A DNA stretch of 35,325 bases from Moraxella lacunata (GTDB taxonomy: Bacteria > Pseudomonadota > Gammaproteobacteria > Pseudomonadales > Moraxellaceae). Position 1 is the stretch's first letter. Every line of letters starts with the position of its first letter. The stretch lies in NCBI RefSeq assembly GCF_002027545.1, contig NZ_MXAN01000023.1:1-35325 (forward strand), written 5' to 3'. Positions 16,380 through 23,632 of this stretch are shown here, in pieces. Under the pieces are notes generated by a model. It ran no database searches and was not told the origin of the DNA. It worked only from the letters and a program-made list of their open reading frames with translations. The position numbers and the translations under genes were made by a program.

Positions 16380-17324
16380 ATGGCGATAGATGTGGTCATC
16401 AACCAAAAGCATTTACAAATTCAGCTCAAACAGCTAGAAACCGTCTGGCATACGGTCGTCAATGGCTATAACCTATCCCAAGCCGCCGAACTGCTCCACA
16501 CCAGTCAGTCCAGCCTATCCAAACAAATCGCTACCCTAGAAAATCAGCTCAAAGCGGACGTGTTTACCCGTCAAGGCAAACGCCTGACAGGGCTTACCCC
16601 CATTGGTAAATCGCTACTGCCCCACATCGAAGCGATTTTTGCCGAGATACGCACCATCGAAAACCTAAGCCTTGATTTTAATAACGCCCAAGAAGGCACG
16701 CTGACCGTTGCCACCACCCACACCCAAGCCCGCTATGTCTTACCCACCATTGTCAAGGAGTTTTTGCAAAAATTCCCTAAGATCAATCTGGTGCTACAAC
16801 AAGCCGACCCCGAGACCATCGCCCAAATGGTCATTCGTGGTCAAGCCGACATTGGCATTGCCACCGAGAGCCTGCTCAACAATGCCGTGCTACGCTGTCA
16901 TCGCTATTATGACTGGTCGCACGTGGTCATCGCCCCCAAAGACCATGAGCTGGCAGAGCTGGCAGACGTGATGGATGGCGTGGATTTGCCTGAGCTGGCA
17001 AGTTTTCCCATCATTACTTATCATGGCGGTTTTACAGGGCGAAGTGCCATTGATAGGACGTTTGAGCAGGCAGGGTTACAACCCAAAATCGTGCTTGCCG
17101 CCCTAGACTCAGACGTGATTAGCACCTATGTATCGGCAGGTCTGGGTGTGGGCATCATTGCCGAGATGGCGTACGAGCCTGCCAACTACCCCGACCTTGT
17201 TGCCATTCCTATCAGTCATTTTGGGCGGTTTACCAGTTGGATTGCGGTGCGTGATGACAGCGACATTCGCAAATTTGGCGGTGAGTTTATTAAGCTGTGT
17301 CAAAGTCAGTTTGATAAACGCTAA
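16380..17324 (+). CDS. cysB: CysB-type LysR-family transcription regulator
   Basis: CysB-type proteins activate sulfate assimilation genes and sense O-acetylserine or N-acetylserine and sulfide. The 314-residue protein has the winged helix-turn-helix at about residues 30-55 (LSQAAELLHTSQSSLSKQIA). The effector-binding domain starts with TVATTHTQARYVLP, the hallmark of the CysB/Cbl subgroup. ITYHGGFTGRSAIDRTF and SAGLGVGIIAEMAY also match. The first 20 residues before the helix-turn-helix are slightly longer than in E. coli CysB. AAGGGG lies just upstream of ATG 16380. It is monocistronic. Its relevance to sulfur supply fits the isc locus 2 kb away, but no functional link is shown. Confidence 0.85.
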   Translation: MAIDVVINQKHLQIQLKQLETVWHTVVNGYNLSQAAELLHTSQSSLSKQIATLENQLKADVFTRQGKRLTGLTPIGKSLLPHIEAIFAEIRTIENLSLDFNNAQEGTLTVATTHTQARYVLPTIVKEFLQKFPKINLVLQQADPETIAQMVIRGQADIGIATESLLNNAVLRCHRYYDWSHVVIAPKDHELAELADVMDGVDLPELASFPIITYHGGFTGRSAIDRTFEQAGLQPKIVLAALDSDVISTYVSAGLGVGIIAEMAYEPANYPDLVAIPISHFGRFTSWIAVRDDSDIRKFGGEFIKLCQSQFDKR

Positions 17325-17365
17325 CACGCCCCGATTTTTAATATCTCCAAAAAACTCTCCCAACA

Positions 17366-17394
17366 AAAAACGCACCGACATGGGGTGCGTTTTT
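17366..17394. terminator. Bidirectional terminator between cysB and the HU gene
   Basis: AAAAACGCACC (17366-17376) pairs with GGTGCGTTTTT (17384-17394) over 7 bases. The two genes converge here, and A/T runs on both sides let the hairpin serve each. Confidence 0.9.
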
Positions 17395-17431
17395 AATTTT
17401 AAATATTTAAACAATGTGAAAATTGTTAAAA

Positions 17432-17737
17432 TTATTTTTTGCTTTTTTTGGCAGTTTTTTCGGCGGGGTTTACCGCATCTTTTAGACCTTTACCTGCTTT
17501 AAAGCCTGGTACTTTGCTGGCAGCGATTTGTAGTGACTCGCCAGTCTTAGGGTTGCGACCGGTACGGGCAGCACGCTCTTTGACGCTAAAAGTACCAAAA
17601 CCGACCAATACCACATCATCGCCACGCTCTAAGGCACCTTGTACGCTAGACGTGAAAGCGTTAATGGCTTTGGTGGCTTGCTCTTTGGTAAGACCTGCTT
17701 CGCTGGCAACAGCATCTACTAATTCTGATTTATTCAT
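17432..17737 (-). CDS. hupB: HU-family nucleoid DNA-binding protein (beta type)
   Basis: HU bends and wraps DNA as a dimer. The 101-residue protein begins [20 protein letters not shown]. It holds the family block [20 protein letters not shown], followed by [20 protein letters not shown] with the DNA-intercalating Pro of the beta arm. A lysine-rich tail of about 12 residues ([12 protein letters not shown]) extends past the usual 90. That tail is an addition to the canonical HU length. GAGGA lies 8 bases before ATG 17737. The gene has a 340-base upstream region with a good promoter and a hairpin in its leader. Confidence 0.95.
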   Translation of the reverse strand: MNKSELVDAVASEAGLTKEQATKAINAFTSSVQGALERGDDVVLVGFGTFSVKERAARTGRNPKTGESLQIAASKVPGFKAGKGLKDAVNPAEKTAKKSKK

Positions 17738-17830
17738 GATTTGTCCTCATGGTGTTGATGATAAGAATGTGAAATGAATTTACATTTTGCCAAGTCTCGC
17801 AATACCGATGAAGTTGGCAAAAGCAAATTC

Positions 17831-17857
17831 TAAGCCCACAACACACGCTTGGGCTTA
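17831..17857 (-). other. Hairpin in the hupB leader
   Basis: TAAGCCCA (17831-17838) and TGGGCTTA (17850-17857) make a perfect 8-bp stem with an 11-base loop, inside the predicted 5' untranslated region of hupB. It could be a stability or regulatory element. No convincing T-run follows. Confidence 0.5.
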
Positions 17858-17867
17858 TTTTGAGTGC

Positions 17868-17896
17868 ATTGTATAAGGGTATTGCCCATTTTACAA
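17868..17896 (-). promoter_or_regulatory. Predicted sigma70 promoter of hupB
   Basis: On the minus strand TTGTAA (17896-17891) is followed after exactly 17 bases by TACAAT (17873-17868). The match to the consensus is 4 of 6 and 5 of 6. It would give a leader of about 125 bases. Confidence 0.5.
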
Positions 17897-18080
17897 GGGG
17901 TATGGCAAAATATTTTTATCTTTTTTACAAAAATACCCCATCAAAGGCGGGATATTTACGATAAAAGCCTACTTTTATCCTTTTTTGCCAAAAAATCACG
18001 CATTAGTTACATTAAGGTGGTTTACTTTTTTTGGATATCATCTTATCATTAGCATTATTTTGTGAATTGATAATATCTGT

Positions 18081-18776
18081 ATGACCGACCAGCCGACCCA
18101 TAGCACCAAGCCCAACGACCCACAGCCGACCTATCGCACCAATGATGACAACGGTGGTGTGTCTCGTGGACTGTTAAATGTTCTATTGGTGTTTTTAGAA
18201 TCAGCCATCACTTTGATACTCCGTTTTGACCCCACACTGCGACAGCTTGCCTACCCGCTTGCCGAGCGTGGTACGGTGGTCTGCATTCGCACCTACCTGC
18301 CCCATGTGCAGTTTTATGCCACGTTTGGCTATCGTGGTGTACTGCTCGATGACCGCCTACCCAATGACAAGACCACGCCTGACATGACGGTCAATGCATA
18401 CAGCTTTCAGCTGATGAATGCCATCACCACGCACAAAAGTAGTAGTGTTGAGTCACTACAAATTCGTGGTGACCATGAGGACGTGCATGACTTTAAGGCG
18501 TTTTTGGTGCAGTTGGGCGTGGGCGGTGTCATTCAAAACCTGCTTGGCAAAGTCAAAGGCAAACCTGCCCCCACCCCCGAACAAAAAGCCGAAAAACAAG
18601 AAAACTACAAAGCCAAAATCGCCGAGCAGTCCGCTCGCATTGATGAGTTAACGGTGCATAACCACAAGCTAAATACCGCTCTCATCGAACTACAAGGCAA
18701 ACAAAAAAGCACCTTTATCGCTCTTGTTGTGGTGGGGGTCATCGCACTGATTGCCATCATCATGAACTTTGTTTGA
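18081..18776 (+). CDS. Unknown protein with C-terminal coiled coil and tail anchor
   Basis: I do not recognise this 231-residue protein with certainty. The N-terminal 30 residues are disordered and polar. Residues about 30-160 form a compact domain that includes ILRFDPTLRQLAYPLAERG, VNAYSFQLMNAITT and a repeated-acidic LQIRGDHEDVHDFKAFLVQL. That layout is faintly like the SCP2-type domain of the ubiquinone factor UbiJ, which binds lipids. This is a guess from pattern. Residues about 170-205 are a Lys/Glu-rich coiled coil. The last 20 (FIALVVVGVIALIAIIMNFV) are a hydrophobic tail anchor, so the domain faces the cytoplasm. It is flanked by its own terminator and is a single-gene unit. Confidence 0.65.
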   Translation: MTDQPTHSTKPNDPQPTYRTNDDNGGVSRGLLNVLLVFLESAITLILRFDPTLRQLAYPLAERGTVVCIRTYLPHVQFYATFGYRGVLLDDRLPNDKTTPDMTVNAYSFQLMNAITTHKSSSVESLQIRGDHEDVHDFKAFLVQLGVGGVIQNLLGKVKGKPAPTPEQKAEKQENYKAKIAEQSARIDELTVHNHKLNTALIELQGKQKSTFIALVVVGVIALIAIIMNFV

Positions 18777-18791
18777 TTGTTTTTTACTCAT

Positions 18792-18816
18792 AAAAAGGCG
18801 AATCTTCCGCCTTTTT
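18792..18816 (+). terminator. Rho-independent terminator
   Basis: AAAAAGGCG (18792-18800) pairs perfectly with CGCCTTTTT (18808-18816) over 7 bases. It starts 16 bases after the stop of the tail-anchored protein. Confidence 0.9.
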
Positions 18817-19050
18817 GTTCATTTTATGGGTTATTTATTTTATTGGCTTGATTTTTGCCCTAACGCCAAACATTCAATTCCTACCCCCTTAGTCGGATTG
18901 CAAACCACGTCTGTCATGCTATGATAGCCATGCTATGACAACTATCAATTTTTGGCTTGATTTGGACTATATTTAATAGTTCATTCAAAAGATAAATTTA
19001 TGATGAATTTTATCAATGGCAAAAATCAATTACTTTGATAAAAAATAATC

Positions 19051-19079
19051 TTGACTGGATTACTAGGAATTATTATAAT
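19051..19079 (+). promoter_or_regulatory. Predicted sigma70 promoter of the isc operon, with possible IscR operator
   Basis: TTGACT (19051-19056) and TATAAT (19074-19079) are separated by exactly 17 bases, close to the consensus. The spacer starts GGATTACTAGGAATTA. Together with the -35 it resembles type 1 IscR sites, which repress iscR in E. coli when the protein carries a 2Fe-2S cluster. The operator call is from resemblance only. Confidence 0.7.
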
Positions 19080-19100
19080 AGTCACATATTATTTACCCAC

Positions 19101-19134
19101 GCCTAGCTTAGTTGCCATCAACGTTAGGCTAGGC
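19101..19134 (+). promoter_or_regulatory. Leader hairpin just before the iscR ribosome site
   Basis: GCCTAGC (19101-19107) pairs with GCTAGGC (19128-19134). Inside the loop GTTG (19111-19114) pairs with CAAC (19119-19122), giving a two-tier stem. It ends 5 bases before GGAA (19140-19143). The predicted transcript starts near 19086, so the fold would be in the untranslated leader and could control access to the start codon. Confidence 0.55.
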
Positions 19135-19151
19135 AATTTGGAAACCATATT

Positions 19152-19595
19152 CTGCGATTGACAACACGTGGACGCTATGCGGTGACCGCCCTACTTGATT
19201 TGGCGGTACAAGAAAGTCGCCATCAAGGGGCGGTGTCCTTGTCTGACATTGCAAAGCGTCAATCTATCTCTATCTCTTATCTTGAACAACTTTTCTCAAA
19301 GCTACGCAAAAAAGGCTTGGTCAGCAGTACTCGTGGGGCGTCTGGCGGTTATCATCTTGCCAAACCCTTAGACGAGATTGACATCATGAGTATCATCACC
19401 GCCGTTGATGAGTCCATTAACGCCATGCAGTGTGGCGGTAAAGGCGACTGCCGAGACGGTGAGATGTGCCTAACGCACGACCTATGGCACAACTTATCAA
19501 ACCACATCGAAGCCTATCTGAGCAATGTTACCCTAGCCCAACTCTTAGAATCTAAGCATACAGGGTACATCGCTGACCGCCAACAACAAAAATGA
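19152..19595 (+). CDS. iscR: Fe-S cluster regulator IscR, non-ATG start
   Basis: IscR is an Rrf2-family DNA-binding protein that senses 2Fe-2S clusters and represses the isc operon. The protein reads RLTTRGRYAVTALLDLA with the helix-turn-helix SISISYLEQLFSKLRKKGL. The cluster ligands are in CGGKGDCRDGEMC, the C-x5-C-x5-C pattern (Cys 94, 100, 106 here). No ATG lies in frame near the start. The codon matching the first Met of homologues (MRLT...) is CTG 19152; ATT 19149 is next to it and TTG 19158 lies inside the conserved RLTT block. GGAA at 19140-19143 fits ATT or CTG best. Product is 147 residues if CTG is used. First gene of the operon with iscS 61 bases downstream. Confidence 0.92.
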   Translation: MRLTTRGRYAVTALLDLAVQESRHQGAVSLSDIAKRQSISISYLEQLFSKLRKKGLVSSTRGASGGYHLAKPLDEIDIMSIITAVDESINAMQCGGKGDCRDGEMCLTHDLWHNLSNHIEAYLSNVTLAQLLESKHTGYIADRQQQK

Positions 19596-19656
19596 TTGGC
19601 GAGAAAAACGACAAAACCAACTCAATCAATACAATTAACTTAGGGGTCAATCCAGC

Positions 19657-20880
19657 ATGAGCCAGTCATCACTTATTTATTTAGATTATGCCGCCACCAC
19701 GCCAGTCGCCCAAGAAGTCGCCGACAAAATGGTCAACTACATGACTTTTGACGGGATTTTTGGTAATCCTGCCAGTCGCTCACACGGCTTTGGTTGGCAA
19801 GCCGAAGAAGCGGTAGAAAATGCCCGCTTGCAGATTGCCGAGACAGTCGGTGCTGACCCCCGTGAGATTGTGTTTACCAGTGGGGCAACTGAGTCGGATA
19901 ACCTTGCCCTAAAAGGCGTGGCTCATTTTTATCATGGTAAGGGCAAACACATCATCACATCAAAGATTGAACACAAAGCAATCCTAGACACCTGCCGTCA
20001 ATTAGAAGAAGAAGGTTTTGAAGTTACCTATCTTATCCCCCAAGAAGCCACAGGCATTATCACGCCTGAGCAGGTAGAAGAAGCCATTCGCCCCGATACG
20101 ATTTTAGTCAGTCTCATGGCGGTAAATAATGAACTGGGCACGGTAACAGATATTGCCAGTATTGGTGAGATTACCCGTGCTAAGGGCGTACTGTTCCATG
20201 TAGACGCCGCCCAAGCCGTTGGCAAAATCAAAATCAACCTAGAAGAGCTAAAAGTCGATTTGATGAGCTTTTCTGCCCACAAAATCTACGGTCCAAAAGG
20301 CATTGGTGCGTTGTATGTTCGCCGTAAGCCCCGTGTGCGTATCAAAGCCGAACAGCATGGCGGTGGGCATGAACGTGGTATGCGTTCTGGTACACTTGCC
20401 ACGCATCAGATTGTTGGTATGGGCGAAGCGTTTGCCTTGTCCGTTCAACGTTTTGATGAAGACCACGCCCATATTACTCGCCTGCGTGATAAGCTGTGGA
20501 ATGGCTTACAGGGCATTGAAGAGATTTATCTTAACGGCAGTTTTGAACAAGGCGTCCCAAACATCCTAAACGTCAGCTTTAACTTTATCGAAGGCGAGAG
20601 CCTGATGATGAGCCTAAAAGATTTGGCGGTGTCGTCTGGTTCGGCGTGTACGTCGGCAACCTTAGAGCCGTCTTATGTCCTGCGTGCAATCGGTCGCCCC
20701 GATGAGTTGGCTCACTCGTCCATTCGTTTTAGTATCGGTCGCTATACCACCGATGAGGACATTGACCATGTTCTTGCCCAAATCACCGATGCGGTAAATA
20801 AACTGCGTGAGCTGTCGCCCCTTTGGGATATGTTTAAAGAAGGGGTTGATTTTAGTAAGGTTGAATGGCAAGAGCATTGA
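19657..20880 (+). CDS. iscS: Cysteine desulfurase IscS
   Basis: IscS is a PLP enzyme that takes sulfur from cysteine to form a persulfide for iron-sulfur cluster and thio-tRNA synthesis. The 407-residue protein starts [14 protein letters not shown]. The PLP lysine is K209 in [12 protein letters not shown] and the persulfide Cys331 sits in [27 protein letters not shown] and [14 protein letters not shown] also match. The C-terminal tail ends VEWQEH, close to the E. coli form that docks IscU. ATG 19657 follows an AGGGGT ribosome site. It is followed not by iscU but by an unrelated, frameshifted gene. Confidence 0.98.
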   Translation: MSQSSLIYLDYAATTPVAQEVADKMVNYMTFDGIFGNPASRSHGFGWQAEEAVENARLQIAETVGADPREIVFTSGATESDNLALKGVAHFYHGKGKHIITSKIEHKAILDTCRQLEEEGFEVTYLIPQEATGIITPEQVEEAIRPDTILVSLMAVNNELGTVTDIASIGEITRAKGVLFHVDAAQAVGKIKINLEELKVDLMSFSAHKIYGPKGIGALYVRRKPRVRIKAEQHGGGHERGMRSGTLATHQIVGMGEAFALSVQRFDEDHAHITRLRDKLWNGLQGIEEIYLNGSFEQGVPNILNVSFNFIEGESLMMSLKDLAVSSGSACTSATLEPSYVLRAIGRPDELAHSSIRFSIGRYTTDEDIDHVLAQITDAVNKLRELSPLWDMFKEGVDFSKVEWQEH

Positions 20881-20902
20881 TTTTTACCAAAAGAATTAAA
20901 CC

Positions 20903-22002
20903 ATGAACCATAAGCACTTAATCACAGCAATTATCATGTCATTTGCCCATATTGCATTGGCAAATACTGACATTGCAGGCGTTTATTCACATCATGGTGA
21001 AGGCGTAATCCACAAACATTATCTATTTGAGAATGGTGATTATTGTCAAGAGCTTGGTTCTTATGGTTTTATAGGAGTATGGGCAGGTCATTGGCACCTG
21101 CAAAATCAAGCTGATGATAAGGTATTAAATACCACACAAAAAAGTTTCTTTAATACCTTATTTCCTGCTTGGTTTGATAAAGAAAAGACAGTAACATCGC
21201 CACAGATTGTTATTGATACTTCTAATTTTACCAAAATGACTTATTATGGTATTGAAGGCGTGCAGGCGGTATTGGGTTTTAGTGAAAATGAGCATTTAAA
21301 CCATGCCAAATTGATATATCCAACATTGATTATACCAGCACACCCTTAAAGAGCCAAGAATATCGCCTTAATATTCCAACTTCTGCCAATTATGTATTTA
21401 TTGGGCAAAAAGAAGAATATAACAAAGACTATCACATGGTGCGATATTCGCTTGATAAAATTAAAAAAGGCAAGCATGATTTGTATGTCGGTTTAGACCC
21501 AAGTCATCATTTTTTATTAACATCACCACCGCATACGCTAATATTAAAAGATGATAAAATCATCCATACAACGAAATTTAATACAACAGAATATTATAAA
21601 AGCCAATTTGACAATGACACACGCTATTATTTTAAAGGTGTGGAGCTTGATAAAAAGAGTATTGAGCGGTTAGATGATTATCATCAAAATCCAGATTTGT
21701 ATGAAATGCTTTTTCACGATAATGAAGACCCATATAGCCTTGCCATGCGTGAATTATATGAAAAGAACAAAAGTGCTGATGAGTTACTCAAAGACGGCTC
21801 TATCACGGTATTAAAAAACGAAAAAGAATACATTATTCATACTTGTTTAAATCCTATTTACCACCATGATAAAGATAATGGCACATATTTTGAAAAAATG
21901 ATACAGCCGATGTATTTTGATAAAAATACACAGTTATTAACACCAACCAATTTTATTTGGCAAGGTAATATAGACAAAGATACTTGGTATCAAACAAAAT
22001 AG
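20903..22002 (+). pseudogene. Unknown secreted protein, frameshifted, inserted between iscS and iscU
   Basis: Two reading frames belong to one gene. The first (20903-21349) starts with a signal peptide of about 20 residues (MNHKHLITAIIMSFAHIALA, then NTD) and runs in phase to about residue 135. It then ends in IIPAHP and a stop. The other phase has no stop from 21292 on, and from about 21310 reads IDYTSTPLKSQEYRLNIP and on through YVFIGQKEEYNKDYHMVRYS to 22002. A loss of one base near 21310-21340 would explain it. The region is AT-richer than its neighbours and uses rarer codons. I recognise no domain or enzyme motif. Whether it is dead or a sequencing error cannot be told here. It has a gap of 22 bases after iscS. 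Confidence 0.72.
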
Positions 22003-22040
22003 CAATGATTGCCAACCTTTAACCCAATTTAAATCAGCCA

Positions 22041-22059
22041 AATATTGCCAAGCAATATT
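22041..22059 (+). promoter_or_regulatory. Perfect hairpin before iscU
   Basis: AATATTGC (22041-22048) and GCAATATT (22052-22059) form a perfect 8-bp stem with a 3-base loop. The iscU ribosome site CGGAG follows within 10 bases. In E. coli the iscS-iscU gap is a site of small-RNA controlled mRNA cleavage; a processing or stability role here would be analogous but is inferred. Confidence 0.5.
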
Positions 22060-22077
22060 AGCAACTCGGAGACCATT

Positions 22078-22464
22078 ATGGCATACTCAGACAAGGTCAT
22101 TGACCATTACGAAAACCCCCGCAACGTGGGCAACCTAGACAAAAACGCCAAAAACGTTGGCACAGGCATGGTCGGAGCTCCCGCCTGTGGCGATGTCATG
22201 CGTTTGCAAATCCAAGTGGGCGATGACGGCATTATCGAAGATGCCAAATTCAAAACCTATGGCTGTGGCTCGGCGATTGCGTCAAGCTCGCTTGTTACCG
22301 AATGGCTAAAAGGCAAAACCATTGACGAAGCCCGTGCCATTAAAAACCTAGACATCGCCCAAGAGCTTGCCCTGCCCCCTGTTAAGGTGCATTGCTCTGT
22401 GTTGGCAGAAGATGCGATTAAGGCGGCGATTGAAGATTATCAAGCAAAATCAGCAACTGCTTAA
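22078..22464 (+). CDS. iscU: Fe-S cluster scaffold protein IscU
   Basis: IscU accepts sulfur from IscS and iron to assemble 2Fe-2S clusters. The 128-residue protein has the three cluster cysteines at canonical places: C37 (APACGDV, with D39), C63 (YGCGSA) and C106 (VHCSVLA). The HscA recognition motif LPPVK lies at residues 99-103. GGAG 7 bases before ATG 22078 decides the start, over an upstream TTG. It is normally directly after iscS; here a broken gene separates them. iscA follows after 34 bases. Confidence 0.98.
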   Translation: MAYSDKVIDHYENPRNVGNLDKNAKNVGTGMVGAPACGDVMRLQIQVGDDGIIEDAKFKTYGCGSAIASSSLVTEWLKGKTIDEARAIKNLDIAQELALPPVKVHCSVLAEDAIKAAIEDYQAKSATA

Positions 22465-22498
22465 TTTTCCAATAAATTCAATAACATAGGAAAGACTT

Positions 22499-22819
22499 AT
22501 GATTACTCTAACAGACCGAGCGATAACGCACGTCAAAGACTTTTTGGCAAATCGTAGAAGCGGTGTGGGCATTCGTGTGGGTGTACGAACGGCAGGGTGT
22601 TCAGGTCTTGCCTATGTGCTTGAATTTGTGGACGAGCCAAACGACACCGATGAACGATTTGACAATGACGGCGTGAGCGTGTTCGTGGACCCAAAAAGCC
22701 TTGTCTATCTGGACGGCTTACAAATGGATTACGTTACCGAAGGGCTAAATTCTGGCTTTAAATTCACAAACCCCAACCAAACAGGCGAATGCGGTTGTGG
22801 CGAATCCTTTACGGTGTAA
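22499..22819 (+). CDS. iscA: A-type Fe-S carrier IscA
   Basis: IscA binds and hands on iron-sulfur clusters. The 106-residue protein carries the three A-type ligands C34 (TAGCSG), C98 and C100 (GECGCG), matching E. coli IscA almost residue for residue. The N-terminus [15 protein letters not shown] is typical. AGGAAAG precedes ATG 22499. It lies 34 bases after iscU and 3 bases before hscB, so translation is likely coupled. Confidence 0.97.
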   Translation: MITLTDRAITHVKDFLANRRSGVGIRVGVRTAGCSGLAYVLEFVDEPNDTDERFDNDGVSVFVDPKSLVYLDGLQMDYVTEGLNSGFKFTNPNQTGECGCGESFTV

Positions 22820-22822
22820 CGT

Positions 22823-23365
22823 ATGGTTTTATTAACCAATAATTTTTTTGAATTATTTGGGCTACCTGTGGCGTTTGGCATTGACAAATCCGCCCTAAAA
22901 GCGACCTTTTTGAACCTGCAAAAACAGCACCACCCCGACAATGCCGACAATATCGCCCAAGCCGAGCAAAACACCGCCTTGATTAACCACGCTTTTGACA
23001 CCCTAAATCGTGATGACAGCCGTGCTATTTATCTGCTTGAATTATCAGGCGTGGCGTTTCATTCGGACAAAACCATTGCCGATGAGCTATTTTTAATGCA
23101 AATGATGAGCTATCGCATGGAGCTAGAAGATGCCATTTTTGACAATGACAAACATACAATCAGTCAAATTGCCAACAATATCAATACCTTAATGAATCAA
23201 ACGGCAGACAACTTTGATAGTGTTTATCAAGCAAAAGACTGGCAAACCGCCCAAATCATCGCCCAAAAATTACGCTTTTTGGGTAAATTGCACGATGACA
23301 TGACGGACGCTTTATCCAAATCATCAAGCCAAGATGACGGGCAAGATGATGATTTATATGTGTGA
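22823..23365 (+). CDS. hscB: J-domain co-chaperone HscB
   Basis: HscB recruits IscU to HscA and stimulates its ATPase. The 180-residue protein has the J-domain at residues about 1-75 with the essential HPD at residues 37-39 (QHHPDN). The C-terminal helical domain binds IscU (DELFLMQMMSYRMELEDA is the typical segment). The last 20 residues are a low-complexity acidic tail (SSSQDDGQDDDLYV). Start ATG is 3 bases past the iscA stop. hscA follows only after a 267-base gap, longer than in the E. coli operon. Confidence 0.94.
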   Translation: MVLLTNNFFELFGLPVAFGIDKSALKATFLNLQKQHHPDNADNIAQAEQNTALINHAFDTLNRDDSRAIYLLELSGVAFHSDKTIADELFLMQMMSYRMELEDAIFDNDKHTISQIANNINTLMNQTADNFDSVYQAKDWQTAQIIAQKLRFLGKLHDDMTDALSKSSSQDDGQDDDLYV

Positions 23366-23417
23366 TTTTTAATTGTTTGCCCCATTCTCAACTTTATATA
23401 AATGATTGATTTATCAA

Positions 23418-23437
23418 GGGCGAATTGCAATTCGCCC
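23418..23437. repeat. 20-bp perfect palindrome upstream of hscA
   Basis: GGGCGAATTGCAATTCGCCC is an exact 20-base palindrome in the hscB-hscA gap. A related, less perfect palindrome lies just after hscA (25524-25541). A repeat phrase of this kind followed by CTACA recurs in many gammaproteobacterial genomes; that is from memory. It could form a hairpin in RNA. Confidence 0.75.
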
Positions 23438-23632
23438 CTACAACTTGGAAATAGTTATTGAATAATCAATAAGTTATAATTTTAAGTTGAGAGCGAAGCA
23501 TTATTTTTAAAAATTTAAAAGATTTAAACAACCCATAAAACGCCAAAAATTTTAACACCCAATTTATCCCAAATGAGTAAAACCATGTTAAAATTTTAGC
23601 CAACTTGTAAAACCATAAAATACCATAATACC

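Larger units (their letters stand above)
17738..18080. other. Region upstream of hupB, gene-free
   Basis: No gene is seen in these 343 bases. On the minus strand it holds the proposed hupB promoter and leader hairpin. It also has an inverted pair GGGGTAT (17897-17903) and ATACCCC (17933-17939) 29 bases apart, of unknown use. The plus-strand part before 18081 is AT-rich and presumably carries the promoter of the next gene; no strong match was picked. Confidence 0.55.
18817..19151 (+). other. Upstream region of iscR
   Basis: The 335 bases contain no supported gene. The proximal 100 bases carry the iscR promoter and a leader hairpin. The distal part is AT-rich and unremarkable apart from short ATAG/CTAT-like inversions around 18916-18950 (GCTATGATAGCCATGCTATGA). 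Confidence 0.6.

Noticed and set aside
21310..21345. Programmed frameshift in the gene between iscS and iscU
   Set aside because: There is no slippery heptamer or long homopolymer at the phase change, so a mutation or sequence error is more likely.
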